From: Pseudomonas syringae
GTDB taxonomy: Bacteria; Pseudomonadota; Gammaproteobacteria; Pseudomonadales; Pseudomonadaceae
DNA length: 53,875 nucleotides
Assembly (NCBI RefSeq): GCF_001698815.1
Contig: NZ_LGSI01000060.1
Location: forward strand, 10,877-64,751
Direction of reading: 5' to 3'
Shown piece after piece: positions 8,445 to 16,253 of the stretch (positions are counted from its first letter, which is position 1; every line of letters begins with the position of its first letter). The position numbers and the translations under genes were made by a program. The notes under the pieces are model-generated. The model saw only the letters and a program-made list of their open reading frames with translations, searched no databases and was not told where the DNA came from.

Positions 8445-10051
8445 TGCGGCTCCTGCGTGCGCGGCCAGGCCAGGCTGAAACATGCGCCGCCCAGGCTGGA
8501 ACTGCGGCCGATCAAGGCCCGGCCGCCATGCCAATGGATGATGCGCCGAACGATCGACAGCCCCAAACCATGGCCGCCGGAGGCGCGGGTGCGGCTGTCG
8601 TCGAGGCGCATGAAGGGTGTGAAGATGCGGTCCCAGGCGCTTTCGGGAATGCCCGGCCCGTCGTCTTCGATATCGATTCGGCAACGCTCCGGCGACAGTT
8701 CGAAGCTGATCCGCACCTCGGATTCAGCATGACGCATCGCATTGCTCACCAGATTCTGCAGCGCCCGATGCAGGTAACGCGGCTCGGCCTCAACCCAGGC
8801 GGTCTCGCCCTCGGCAAGCTCGGCACAGACGCCGCGCGACACGCGCACATCGGCGCGCAATGGCGCCAGCTCGGCAATCACCTGATCAAGCAAACGCTGC
8901 AAATCAATGCTCTGGAAATTCAGGGTCGGCGCGCCCTGTTCCAGGCGCGCATAGGTCAGCATTTCATCAACCAGCTTGTCGAGGTCCTGGATATCGCTGT
9001 CCATGCCGACCATGTATTTATGCCGGGTTTCAGGAGTCGTGGCGTCGCCGATCATTTCCAGCCCGAAGCGCAGGCGCGCCACGGGCGTGCGCAGCTCATG
9101 GGAGACGGCGCGCACCAGTTCGCGCTGAATGGTCAGGGAGCGTTGCAAGTGCTCGGCCATGCCGTTGAACGCCACTGCCAGCCGACCGACCGAATCCGCG
9201 CCGGAGTCCGGCACTCGGGTTTCCAGGCTGCCCTGAGCGATCAACGTGGCGGCGGCCTCCAGCTCCAGCAGGCGTCGCTCAAGGCGACGCACCAGCAAAT
9301 ACACCACCAGACCGATCAAACACAGCCCAAGAAAAGCGATCAACACCAGCAACTCGGGCGGATACGGGCTCATCTGATACAGCGGACCGATTTCCAGCAC
9401 CCAGGGCGTGTCGACGATGCCAGCAAACACCCGGATCGAATCGCCGCCCTTGCCCAGCGCCATGACCGTATCGCCCTCGTAAACCCGGCGGCGCTGATCA
9501 TCATCCACGTCGGCCTTGTCCAGCGGGATCAGCTGCAGATCGAAACCGAAGCCTTTGCTCAGGCGCAGCGCTTCGAGGCGGGCCGGCTGCTCGGCGACCG
9601 GGAAACGCACCAGTTCATCGATCAATAAGAAAATCGTCGCCCGCGCCAGCTGCTCGGTGATCTGCTGCACTTCGCCGGTCAGCAGCAACGGCTCGCTGTT
9701 GCTGATCTGCCGGTAAACCTTGGCGGCGTGCGGGCCAGTCTGCTCCACCACCACTTGCCCGCGTTGCAGACGATTGCGCGTGCCGCCGCTCACGTGCGCC
9801 TGCTCGGCGGTTTGCAGGCTCAGCGGTATGCCCAGCAACCGCTCCCACACCGCCAGGGCACGATGACGTTCGATAGCATCCATCAGTTGCAGATTGTCGG
9901 CCATCAACGCAAACGTGCCGTGGGCCAGCTGATCACGGTACTGCTCGGTGCGGACCTGATTGAGCAGGTGCAGGCTCAACACGCCCAGCAGTGCGACCAG
10001 AACGAGCACGCCCAGCATGCCGCCGTAGATGCGCAGGAAGATTGAGTTCAT
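8441..10051 (-). CDS. Sensor histidine kinase (RstB-like)
   Basis: A 536-residue membrane kinase: helix at residues 6-30, a large periplasmic domain, a second helix around residues 230-250 (ELLVLIAFLGLCLIGLVVYL), HAMP, then the kinase core. The H-box is AVSHELRTPVARLRF, the N-box NLVSNAMRHAES, and the G-boxes DDGPGIP and GGHGLGLSIV. Partner regulator lies upstream at 10283-11008 and the FhuF-like gene downstream with a 4-base overlap. The pair sits beside nrdA, as does a comparable uncharacterised pair in P. aeruginosa (from memory PA1157/PA1158). Signal unknown. Confidence 0.88.
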   Translation of the reverse strand: MNSIFLRIYGGMLGVLVLVALLGVLSLHLLNQVRTEQYRDQLAHGTFALMADNLQLMDAIERHRALAVWERLLGIPLSLQTAEQAHVSGGTRNRLQRGQVVVEQTGPHAAKVYRQISNSEPLLLTGEVQQITEQLARATIFLLIDELVRFPVAEQPARLEALRLSKGFGFDLQLIPLDKADVDDDQRRRVYEGDTVMALGKGGDSIRVFAGIVDTPWVLEIGPLYQMSPYPPELLVLIAFLGLCLIGLVVYLLVRRLERRLLELEAAATLIAQGSLETRVPDSGADSVGRLAVAFNGMAEHLQRSLTIQRELVRAVSHELRTPVARLRFGLEMIGDATTPETRHKYMVGMDSDIQDLDKLVDEMLTYARLEQGAPTLNFQSIDLQRLLDQVIAELAPLRADVRVSRGVCAELAEGETAWVEAEPRYLHRALQNLVSNAMRHAESEVRISFELSPERCRIDIEDDGPGIPESAWDRIFTPFMRLDDSRTRASGGHGLGLSIVRRIIHWHGGRALIGRSSSLGGACFSLAWPRTQEPQ

Positions 10052-10067
10052 AAGAAGATGATTTTCT

Positions 10068-10272
10068 GTGGGAGCGAACGTGTTCGCGAAAGCGGTGTGT
10101 CAGGCGACGATGCACTCACTGGTCGGGCCTCTTCGCGAATAAATTCGCTCCTACAATTTCGAAATCGGCGCGGCCCTGTAGGACCGGATTTATCCGGGAG
10201 GACGTCGGTGCAGTCAGCGAGACAGCCGGAGCCTGTCCCGGCCTCTTCGCGGGCAAGCCTCGCTCCAACGAC
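10068..10272. repeat. Cluster of four REP-like units
   Basis: Between the kinase and its regulator lie GTGGGAGCGAACGTGTTCGC (10068), an inverted CGAATAAATTCGCTCCTAC unit (about 10134-10154), a GTAGGACCGGATTTATCCGG unit (about 10178) and an inverted CGCGGGCAAGCCTCGCTCC unit (about 10247). They belong to three sequence variants and separate two genes that would otherwise form a tight operon. Confidence 0.8.
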
Positions 10273-10282
10273 GCGTTGCCCA

Positions 10283-11008
10283 TCATGAAAGCGGCATCGC
10301 CTGCGCCGCTTCCGGCACGAATAGATAGCCCTTGCTGCGCACGGTCTTGATCAGGCGTGGATGGTCTGGATCGTCGCCAATCCTGGGGCGAATGCGCGAG
10401 ATGCGTACGTCTATCGAGCGGTCCTGGCCGTCGTAACCGAAACCACGCAGCGCGGTGAAGATTTCTTCCCGGGACAGAATCCGCCCGGCATTGGCCACCA
10501 ACAACCAAAGCAGATCGAACTCAGCGCTGGTCAGGTCGATACTGCGGCCCTGCAACCAGGCTTCACGCAATGCGTTGTCGACCACCAGCGGACCGAACAC
10601 CAGCCGCCGCAATTCGCCAGCCGGAGCCTGCGGCGGTTCGCTGCGACGCAACAGCGCATGAATCCGCGCCAGCAGCACGCGCGGATGCACCGGCTTGCAG
10701 ACAAAATCATCCGCGCCGGTGTCCAGTCCCTGGATTTGATCGGAATCGTCGGTACGCGCCGTGAGCATCAGGATCGGCCCGTCGAAGCGGTCGCGCACCT
10801 TGCGACAGATACTCAGGCCATCTTCGCCGGGCAGCATCAGGTCCAGAATCACCAGATCAGGCTGTTCCTCAAGGATCCGCGCAGCCGCCAGGGCGCCGTC
10901 ACCTTCGATGCTGACCCGCAAACCGTTGTTCTCAAGGTAATCGCGGGTCAGCTCGGCCAGACGCCGGTCATCCTCGACAATCAATACGTGCCAGGCTTCT
11001 CGCTCCAC
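10283..11008 (-). CDS. OmpR-family response regulator (RstA-like)
   Basis: A 241-residue regulator with receiver domain (VLIVEDDRRLAELT, phospho-acceptor in VILDLMLPGEDGL, lysine in CKPVHPRV) and C-terminal winged helix (DGQDRSIDVRISRIRPRIG, KTVRSKGYLFVP). It starts at GTG with GAGG six bases upstream; no ATG fits. Partner of the kinase at 8441-10051. It is divergent from nrdA across a 729-base gap. Confidence 0.88.
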   Translation of the reverse strand: MEREAWHVLIVEDDRRLAELTRDYLENNGLRVSIEGDGALAAARILEEQPDLVILDLMLPGEDGLSICRKVRDRFDGPILMLTARTDDSDQIQGLDTGADDFVCKPVHPRVLLARIHALLRRSEPPQAPAGELRRLVFGPLVVDNALREAWLQGRSIDLTSAEFDLLWLLVANAGRILSREEIFTALRGFGYDGQDRSIDVRISRIRPRIGDDPDHPRLIKTVRSKGYLFVPEAAQAMPLS

Positions 11009-11286
11009 AAGGGGCCTCTTGAGCTGTTGTTCTTATTAATGAGCTTTTGCCAGCCGAAATGGGCCAAACCGGAGCGCAATTGGCAGCGAGTGTAGCAACC
11101 GTCCGCACCAAGCACACCACATGCCAGATCGGGCTTGCGAGATGCATTTTTTGTGATAGGGTTCGCGCCCGCAAAAAACCCTCGGCAGCTGTAAAAAATC
11201 GTTAACAAGCATGACAAACGGTCAGGTCCAGTAGTTCTGCGGCCTACACGCAGTTTGGGCATTTCATACAGGATTTACACACAGCT

Positions 11287-11295
11287 TTATCCACA
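11287..11295 (+). promoter_or_regulatory. DnaA box upstream of nrdA
   Basis: TTATCCACA is a perfect match to the DnaA consensus and lies just upstream of the NrdR boxes. In E. coli DnaA sites in the nrdAB promoter couple dNTP synthesis to replication; the same role here is inference. Confidence 0.6.
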
Positions 11296-11322
11296 GATCA
11301 TGCGTTGCAATTGATGTCCAAA

Positions 11323-11369
11323 ACGCATTATCTTGTAGCCCGACGCGAAAAAAACCCTACATATAGGGT
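11323..11369. promoter_or_regulatory. Pair of NrdR boxes upstream of nrdA
   Basis: ACGCATTATCTTGTAG (11323-11338) and ACCCTACATATAGGGT (11354-11369) both resemble the NrdR consensus acaCwATATaTwGtgt, the second with 13 of 16 matches. Their centres are exactly 31 bases apart, three helical turns, which is the known arrangement for the ribonucleotide reductase repressor NrdR. Confidence 0.8.
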
Positions 11370-11562
11370 TTTGCGATAAAAACCCAACACAAGTAGAACG
11401 GGAATTTCAAGCATTTTTCTCAAGGTTTGTAGGGTGAACCAAAGGCCCGATTGGTGGCCAAAGCTTCTCCCGCCAGAGCCTGAGCTGCACGTCCCGTTGA
11501 CTACGGCAGATCAGTACATTTGTTGCAATATAAAACGAGCACGCTTCCAGAGATTTCCCAGA

Positions 11563-11592
11563 GGTAACGAGCAACGATTCGTTACCTTTTTT
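11563..11592 (+). terminator. Terminator-like hairpin in the nrdA leader
   Basis: GGTAACGA-N8-TCGTTACC followed at once by six Ts. It lies downstream of the NrdR boxes and about 145 bases before the nrdA start, so it could attenuate the nrdA message or end a short RNA. A second stem, GGACGGC-N7-GCCGTCC (11606-11626), follows with only a weak T-run. Confidence 0.65.
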
Positions 11593-11737
11593 GACTTCAA
11601 AGCCGGGACGGCGCGATCCGCCGTCCTTTATCCATTTTGAAGTCGTTACAGCCGACCTTTGTCGACTGAATGCCTTCAAGACGGAACGGTGGGTACGGAC
11701 CAGTACCCAAACAAACTTAAAGAACGTGGAGACACCC

Positions 11738-14650
11738 ATGCAAACAGACACAACTCGCGAGAACTCGCCGAACCCGGCGCCGCAGTCAGGCCAATCGCAA
11801 CAGGACCTGTCCGCGACCGCTCCCGGCCAGCTGCGCGTGATCAAGCGTAACGGCACCGTCGTCCCGTACACAGATGACAAAATCACCGTCGCCATCACCA
11901 AAGCGTTTCTCGCAGTTGAGGGCGGTACCGCCGCTGCGTCTTCGCGTATCCACGACACCGTTGCGCGCCTGACCGAACAAGTCAGCGCTACCTTCAAGCG
12001 TCGCATGCCTTCGGGCGGCACCATCCACATCGAAGAAATCCAGGATCAGGTCGAACTGGCCCTGATGCGCGCCGGCGAGCAGAAAGTCGCCCGCGACTAC
12101 GTGATCTACCGTGATTCCCGCGCCAAGGAACGTGCCGTCCGCACCAGCGAAGCACCGGTCCAGGCGCACCCATCGATCCGCATCACCCGCGCCGACGGCA
12201 GCGTTGCGCCGCTGGACATGGGTCGCCTGAACACCATCGTCACTGAAGCCTGCGAAGGGCTGGAAGAAGTCGATGCGAACCTGATCCAGAGCGAAACCCT
12301 GAAAAACCTGTACGACGGCGTGGCGCTCAAAGACGTCAACACCGCACTGGTGATGACCGCGCGTACCCTGGTCGAACGTGAGCCGAACTACTCGTTCGTC
12401 ACCGCCCGCCTGCTGATGGACACCCTGCGTGCCGAAGGCCTGAGTTTCCTGGAAGTCGCCGACAGCGCCACTCACCACGAAATGGTCGACCTGTACGCCA
12501 AGGCCCTGCCTTCGTACATCGCCAAAGGCATTCAATACGAACTGCTCAACCCGATCCTGGCCAGCTTCGACCTTGAGAAACTGGGCAAGGCGATCAACCA
12601 CGAGCGCGATCAGCAGTTCACGTACCTGGGCCTGCAAACCCTGTACGACCGTTACTTCATCCACAAGGATGGCGTGCGTTTCGAACTGCCGCAGATCTTC
12701 TTCATGCGTGTGGCCATGGGCCTGGCGATCGAAGAGAACGCCAGGGAAGATCGCGCCATCGAGTTCTACAACCTGTTGTCGTCCTTCGACTACATGTCCT
12801 CGACGCCGACCCTGTTCAACGCCGGTACTCTGCGTCCGCAGCTGTCCAGCTGCTACCTGACCACCGTGCCGGATGACCTGTCGGGCATCTACCACGCGAT
12901 CCACGACAACGCCATGTTGTCCAAATTCGCAGGCGGCCTGGGCAACGACTGGACGCCGGTTCGTGCGCTGGGCTCTTACATCAAGGGCACCAACGGCAAA
13001 TCCCAGGGCGTCGTGCCGTTCCTGAAAGTCGTCAACGACACCGCCGTAGCAGTCAACCAGGGCGGCAAGCGCAAAGGCGCTGTGTGTGCATACCTGGAAA
13101 CCTGGCACATGGACATCGAAGAGTTCATCGAGCTGCGCAAGAACACCGGTGATGATCGCCGTCGTACCCACGACATGAACACCGCCAACTGGATCCCTGA
13201 CCTGTTCATGAAGCGCGTCTTCGATGACGGCCCGTGGACCCTGTTCTCGCCATCGGAAGTGCCGGATCTGCACGACCTGACCGGCAAGGCGTTCCAGGAG
13301 CGTTACGAGTACTACGAAGCGCTGACCGAATACCCAGGCAAAGTGAAACTGTTCAAGACCATCCAGGCCAAGGATCTGTGGCGCAAGATGCTCTCGATGC
13401 TGTTCGAAACCGGCCACCCATGGTTGACCTTCAAAGACCCGTGCAACCTGCGCAGCCCGCAGCAGCACGTGGGCGTGGTCCACAGCTCGAACCTGTGCAC
13501 CGAGATCACCCTGAACACCAACAAGGACGAGATTGCCGTCTGCAACCTGGGCTCGATCAACCTGCCGAACCACATCGTCGACGGCAAGCTGGACACCGAC
13601 AAGCTCAAGCGCACCATCGACGTTGCCGTGCGCATGCTCGATAACGTGATCGACATCAACTACTACTCGGTGCCGCAAGCCAAGAACTCCAACCTGCGCC
13701 ACCGTCCGGTTGGCCTGGGCATCATGGGCTTCCAGGACGCGCTGTACCTGCAACACATTCCTTACGGCTCCGATGCCGCTGTGGAATTCGCCGACCGTTC
13801 CATGGAAGCCGTCAGCTACTACGCGATCCAGGCTTCCTGCGATCTGGCCGACGAGCGCGGCGCTTACGAGACGTTCCAGGGTTCGCTGTGGTCCAAAGGC
13901 ATCCTGCCGCTGGATTCGCAACAGATCCTGATCGAACAGCGTGGCCAGAAGTACATCGACGTTGACCTGAACGAAACCCTGGACTGGGCGCCGGTACGTG
14001 CCCGTGTGCAGAAAGGCATTCGTAACTCCAACATCATGGCCATCGCACCGACCGCGACCATCGCCAACATCACCGGCGTATCGCAGTCGATCGAACCGAC
14101 CTACCAGAACCTGTACGTGAAATCGAACCTCTCCGGCGAGTTCACCGTGATCAACCCGTACCTGGTCCGCGACCTTAAAGCCCGCGACCTGTGGGATTCG
14201 GTCATGATCAACGACCTGAAGTACTACGATGGTTCCGTACAACAAATCGAACGCATCCCGCAGGAGCTCAAAGAGCTTTACGCGACCGCCTTCGAAGTGG
14301 ACACCAAGTGGATCGTCGACGCGGCAAGCCGTCGTCAGAAGTGGATCGACCAGGCTCAGTCGCTGAACCTGTACATCGCTGGCGCATCGGGCAAGAAGCT
14401 GGACGTGACCTACCGCATGGCTTGGTACCGTGGTCTGAAAACCACTTACTACCTCCGTGCCCTGGCCGCGACCAGCACCGAGAAATCCACCGTCAACACC
14501 GGCAAGCTCAACGCAGTATCGAGCGGCGGCCTGGGTCCGGACGACACGGCGATCACCGCCCCGCACCCAACCGAAGCCGCCCCGGCCGGTCCAGCGCCAG
14601 TGCCTAAAGCCTGCGCTATCGACGAGCCGGATTGCGAGGCTTGCCAATAA
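11738..14650 (+). CDS. nrdA: Class Ia ribonucleoside-diphosphate reductase, alpha subunit NrdA
   Basis: A 970-residue enzyme reducing NDPs to dNDPs with NrdB. It has two ATP-cone domains in tandem (about residues 31-125 and 145-240), a feature known from P. aeruginosa NrdA. Catalytic landmarks are SSCYLTTVPDD (first redox cysteine), HSSNLCTEITLNT (radical cysteine and catalytic Asn/Glu), and PTATIANITGVSQSIEPTYQ (substrate loop). The tail ends DEPDCEACQ, the mobile cysteine pair used for re-reduction. I chose the ATG at 11738 with GGAG eight bases upstream, as the longer frame has no ribosome site. Regulation by NrdR is predicted from the boxes upstream. Confidence 0.97.
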   Translation: MQTDTTRENSPNPAPQSGQSQQDLSATAPGQLRVIKRNGTVVPYTDDKITVAITKAFLAVEGGTAAASSRIHDTVARLTEQVSATFKRRMPSGGTIHIEEIQDQVELALMRAGEQKVARDYVIYRDSRAKERAVRTSEAPVQAHPSIRITRADGSVAPLDMGRLNTIVTEACEGLEEVDANLIQSETLKNLYDGVALKDVNTALVMTARTLVEREPNYSFVTARLLMDTLRAEGLSFLEVADSATHHEMVDLYAKALPSYIAKGIQYELLNPILASFDLEKLGKAINHERDQQFTYLGLQTLYDRYFIHKDGVRFELPQIFFMRVAMGLAIEENAREDRAIEFYNLLSSFDYMSSTPTLFNAGTLRPQLSSCYLTTVPDDLSGIYHAIHDNAMLSKFAGGLGNDWTPVRALGSYIKGTNGKSQGVVPFLKVVNDTAVAVNQGGKRKGAVCAYLETWHMDIEEFIELRKNTGDDRRRTHDMNTANWIPDLFMKRVFDDGPWTLFSPSEVPDLHDLTGKAFQERYEYYEALTEYPGKVKLFKTIQAKDLWRKMLSMLFETGHPWLTFKDPCNLRSPQQHVGVVHSSNLCTEITLNTNKDEIAVCNLGSINLPNHIVDGKLDTDKLKRTIDVAVRMLDNVIDINYYSVPQAKNSNLRHRPVGLGIMGFQDALYLQHIPYGSDAAVEFADRSMEAVSYYAIQASCDLADERGAYETFQGSLWSKGILPLDSQQILIEQRGQKYIDVDLNETLDWAPVRARVQKGIRNSNIMAIAPTATIANITGVSQSIEPTYQNLYVKSNLSGEFTVINPYLVRDLKARDLWDSVMINDLKYYDGSVQQIERIPQELKELYATAFEVDTKWIVDAASRRQKWIDQAQSLNLYIAGASGKKLDVTYRMAWYRGLKTTYYLRALAATSTEKSTVNTGKLNAVSSGGLGPDDTAITAPHPTEAAPAGPAPVPKACAIDEPDCEACQ

Positions 14651-14664
14651 GGCAAAGCCCAGCC

Positions 14665-14750
14665 CGCTCCCACACGCCCGTGGGAGCGAGCTTGCTCGCG
14701 AATAAGGCCAACCCCGCCCCCGTTGGAGCGAGGCTTGCCCGCGAATAAGG
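14665..14750. repeat. REP units behind nrdA
   Basis: A GCTCCCAC / GTGGGAGC hairpin (14665-14687) merges into a GTGGGAGCGAGCTTGCTCGC unit, followed 40 bases later by a GTTGGAGCGAGGCTTGCCCG unit in the same orientation. Two REP variants thus stand side by side in direct orientation, unlike the usual inverted doublet. Confidence 0.8.
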
Positions 14751-14870
14751 CCCGCACGATATAACTGTTGGTATACGCAAAACCCGGGAGCATCAAACCC
14801 TCCCGGCCTATCACCGCTCCACCATCCTTTCCGCTACACTGAGCTTCTTTCGAACCTGGAGGTCGCCACC

Positions 14871-15041
14871 ATGCCCACCCCCTCCCTTGCCGCAAAAAAA
14901 GCCTATTGCGCTAAAACACGCAGATCAAACTACGCAGCAAGCCTGCGCCTGGAAGGCTTTGATACAACGCCACTAGACGCTGAACGCACACTCGCGTCCC
15001 GCGAAGAATTGTTGAAAACCTATCGCAACAAGCAGAGCTGA
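14871..15041 (+). CDS. YhfG-family small protein, antitoxin of the Fic toxin
   Basis: A 56-residue protein, MPTPSLAAKKAYCAKTRRSN..., with GGAGG eight bases before its ATG. The KKAYCAKTRRSNYAASLRLE core resembles E. coli YhfG, the partner of Fic. Residues 24-29, SLRLEG, fit the inhibitory motif (S/T)xxxE(G/N) that class I Fic antitoxins insert into the Fic ATP site. Its TGA overlaps the ATG of fic by one base (TGATG), so the two are translationally coupled. The order antitoxin then toxin matches class I FicTA modules. Confidence 0.88.
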   Translation: MPTPSLAAKKAYCAKTRRSNYAASLRLEGFDTTPLDAERTLASREELLKTYRNKQS

Positions 15042-15640
15042 TGCTCGACAAGTACGGCGTCGGTCAGGATCCTTATTGCTATCCCGGCACATCGGTCCTG
15101 CGAAATCTTCTTGATCTGACTGATGATCAAACGTTGTCAGAAGCTGAGCGTGCCCTTTCTGAGGTCGCTGCGGATGCCATCGAATTTGCACCACCTCCCT
15201 ACGACCTTTCTTACCTGCAATCCGTGCATCGCAGATTGTTTGCTGACCTCTATGAATGGGCCGGAGAGCTGCGCACTGTCGACATATCCAAAGACTCAAC
15301 CCACTTCTGCACGACCAGTCGCATCGAACCCGAAGCTAAAAAGCTATTCACTGACCTTGCCCAAGCTAACTGGTTCCAAGGGCTCGATCGCTCAGCCCTT
15401 GTCGCTGCAAGCGCAGAGTTGTTTGGTGACTTGAATGTTGTACATCCTTTCAGAGAAGGCAACGGCCGAGCACAACGCATCCTGTTCGAACACATCATCG
15501 TCAATGCGGGATACGAAATCAGCTGGTGGGCAGTGGATGCGCAGGTGTGGCTCCAAGCCAATATTGATGCGGTGGTTTGCGATTACAAAGCGCTGACGGG
15601 TGTGTTTGAGCGGTGTGTTGGACAACCAATCAGTAGTTAA
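15041..15640 (+). CDS. fic: Fic-domain AMP-transferase toxin
   Basis: A 199-residue Fic protein with the complete catalytic motif HPFREGNGRAQR (residues 135-146; catalytic His135) and the typical flap region before it. Fic enzymes transfer AMP from ATP to target hydroxyls; bacterial class I toxins of this size modify gyrase and topoisomerase IV in studied cases. It carries no inhibitory motif of its own in the N-terminal part, which fits dependence on the coupled YhfG-like protein. The module stands between nrdA and nrdB, an unusual place. Confidence 0.92.
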   Translation: MLDKYGVGQDPYCYPGTSVLRNLLDLTDDQTLSEAERALSEVAADAIEFAPPPYDLSYLQSVHRRLFADLYEWAGELRTVDISKDSTHFCTTSRIEPEAKKLFTDLAQANWFQGLDRSALVAASAELFGDLNVVHPFREGNGRAQRILFEHIIVNAGYEISWWAVDAQVWLQANIDAVVCDYKALTGVFERCVGQPISS

Positions 15641-15767
15641 CTTTCATCATCGATCTGAAATACAGCGAAAACCGTCCGTCGTTTTTGAAGGTGGAATCCT
15701 CGGCTGAATCCTTGCGCAAAAACCTCCCATCCCCTGCGAAGCCCTTTATCCCCGGCCTCTCGGAATA

Positions 15768-15781
15768 TTGACCTTAATCAA
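15768..15781. promoter_or_regulatory. Candidate ANR/FNR site
   Basis: TTGACCTTAATCAA differs from the TTGAT-N4-ATCAA consensus by one base. It lies 55 bases upstream of the first NrdR-like box. Control of the oxygen-dependent class I enzyme by an anaerobic regulator is plausible but unproven. Confidence 0.4.
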
Positions 15782-15835
15782 GCCAGGAATTCTTATCCGG
15801 AAACGTACGCAACAGCGATTGCCGTCGAATGGCTC

Positions 15836-15883
15836 ACACTATATGCTGCGTTTCGAAATGTAAAAAAACACCACATAAGGGAT
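15836..15883. promoter_or_regulatory. NrdR boxes upstream of nrdB
   Basis: ACACTATATGCTGCGT (15836-15851) matches the NrdR consensus at 13 of 16 positions. A weaker copy, ACACCACATAAGGGAT (15868-15883), follows with a centre distance of 32 bases. Together they imply that nrdB has its own NrdR-controlled promoter. Confidence 0.65.
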
Positions 15884-16253
15884 TCCGCTTCGTTTTTCGC
15901 TCATTTCCCTGTAATTGGGAATGAATGCGCAAACGCGAAAGAAAAAGCGAAAGTCGCCTACCAAAACTCAGTCACGGATGAACAAGTGCCGGGCAAAATC
16001 TGTATAATCCCGCGCTCGCTCCAGGGTAATAAAATGACCAATTGCCACAGCAATATCGTCTTACCTGAAAGCATCCTCTACCCGCTTTGCTCGCCTGTGA
16101 GGCACCGCCGCCGCGGCAGCAAATCCAGTGAGCGACCGCCTGCTTAATAAGCCGGCCAATCACGAGACCCCGAGTGAATACTCGAAAATTCCGTTGCCAG
16201 CGTCATCAACACGACGCAGGCACTACATCCTTTCAAATTCAGGAGCTTCCACC

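Larger units (their letters stand above)
11009..11737. other. Long intergenic region carrying the nrdA control region and leader
   Basis: These 729 bases hold the regulator's promoter on the left, a DnaA box (11287), two NrdR boxes (11323-11369) and two hairpins (11563-11592 and 11606-11626). A possible sigma-70 promoter TTGCAA (11306)-N18-TATCTT (11330) overlaps the first NrdR box. No credible protein-coding frame is seen; a reading frame open upstream of nrdA has no usable ribosome site. Confidence 0.6.
15641..16253 (+). other. Intergenic region with nrdB control signals
   Basis: These 613 bases contain an ANR-like site (15768), NrdR-like boxes (15836-15883), a TATAAT hexamer at 16003-16008 and a 37-codon open frame (16034-16147). 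The gap, not the fic gene, seems to drive nrdB. Confidence 0.55.

Noticed and set aside
11390..11737. Cobalamin riboswitch in the nrdA leader
   Set aside because: I found no B12-box-like sequence; class Ia enzymes do not need B12. The hairpins remain unexplained.
11786..14647. A 953-codon open frame antisense to nrdA, and long antisense frames under dctA (1182-2867), phoQ and nrdB
   Set aside because: High-GC coding DNA opens the opposite frames; the products are full of His, Gln and Val repeats without any domain, and the sense genes are unmistakable.
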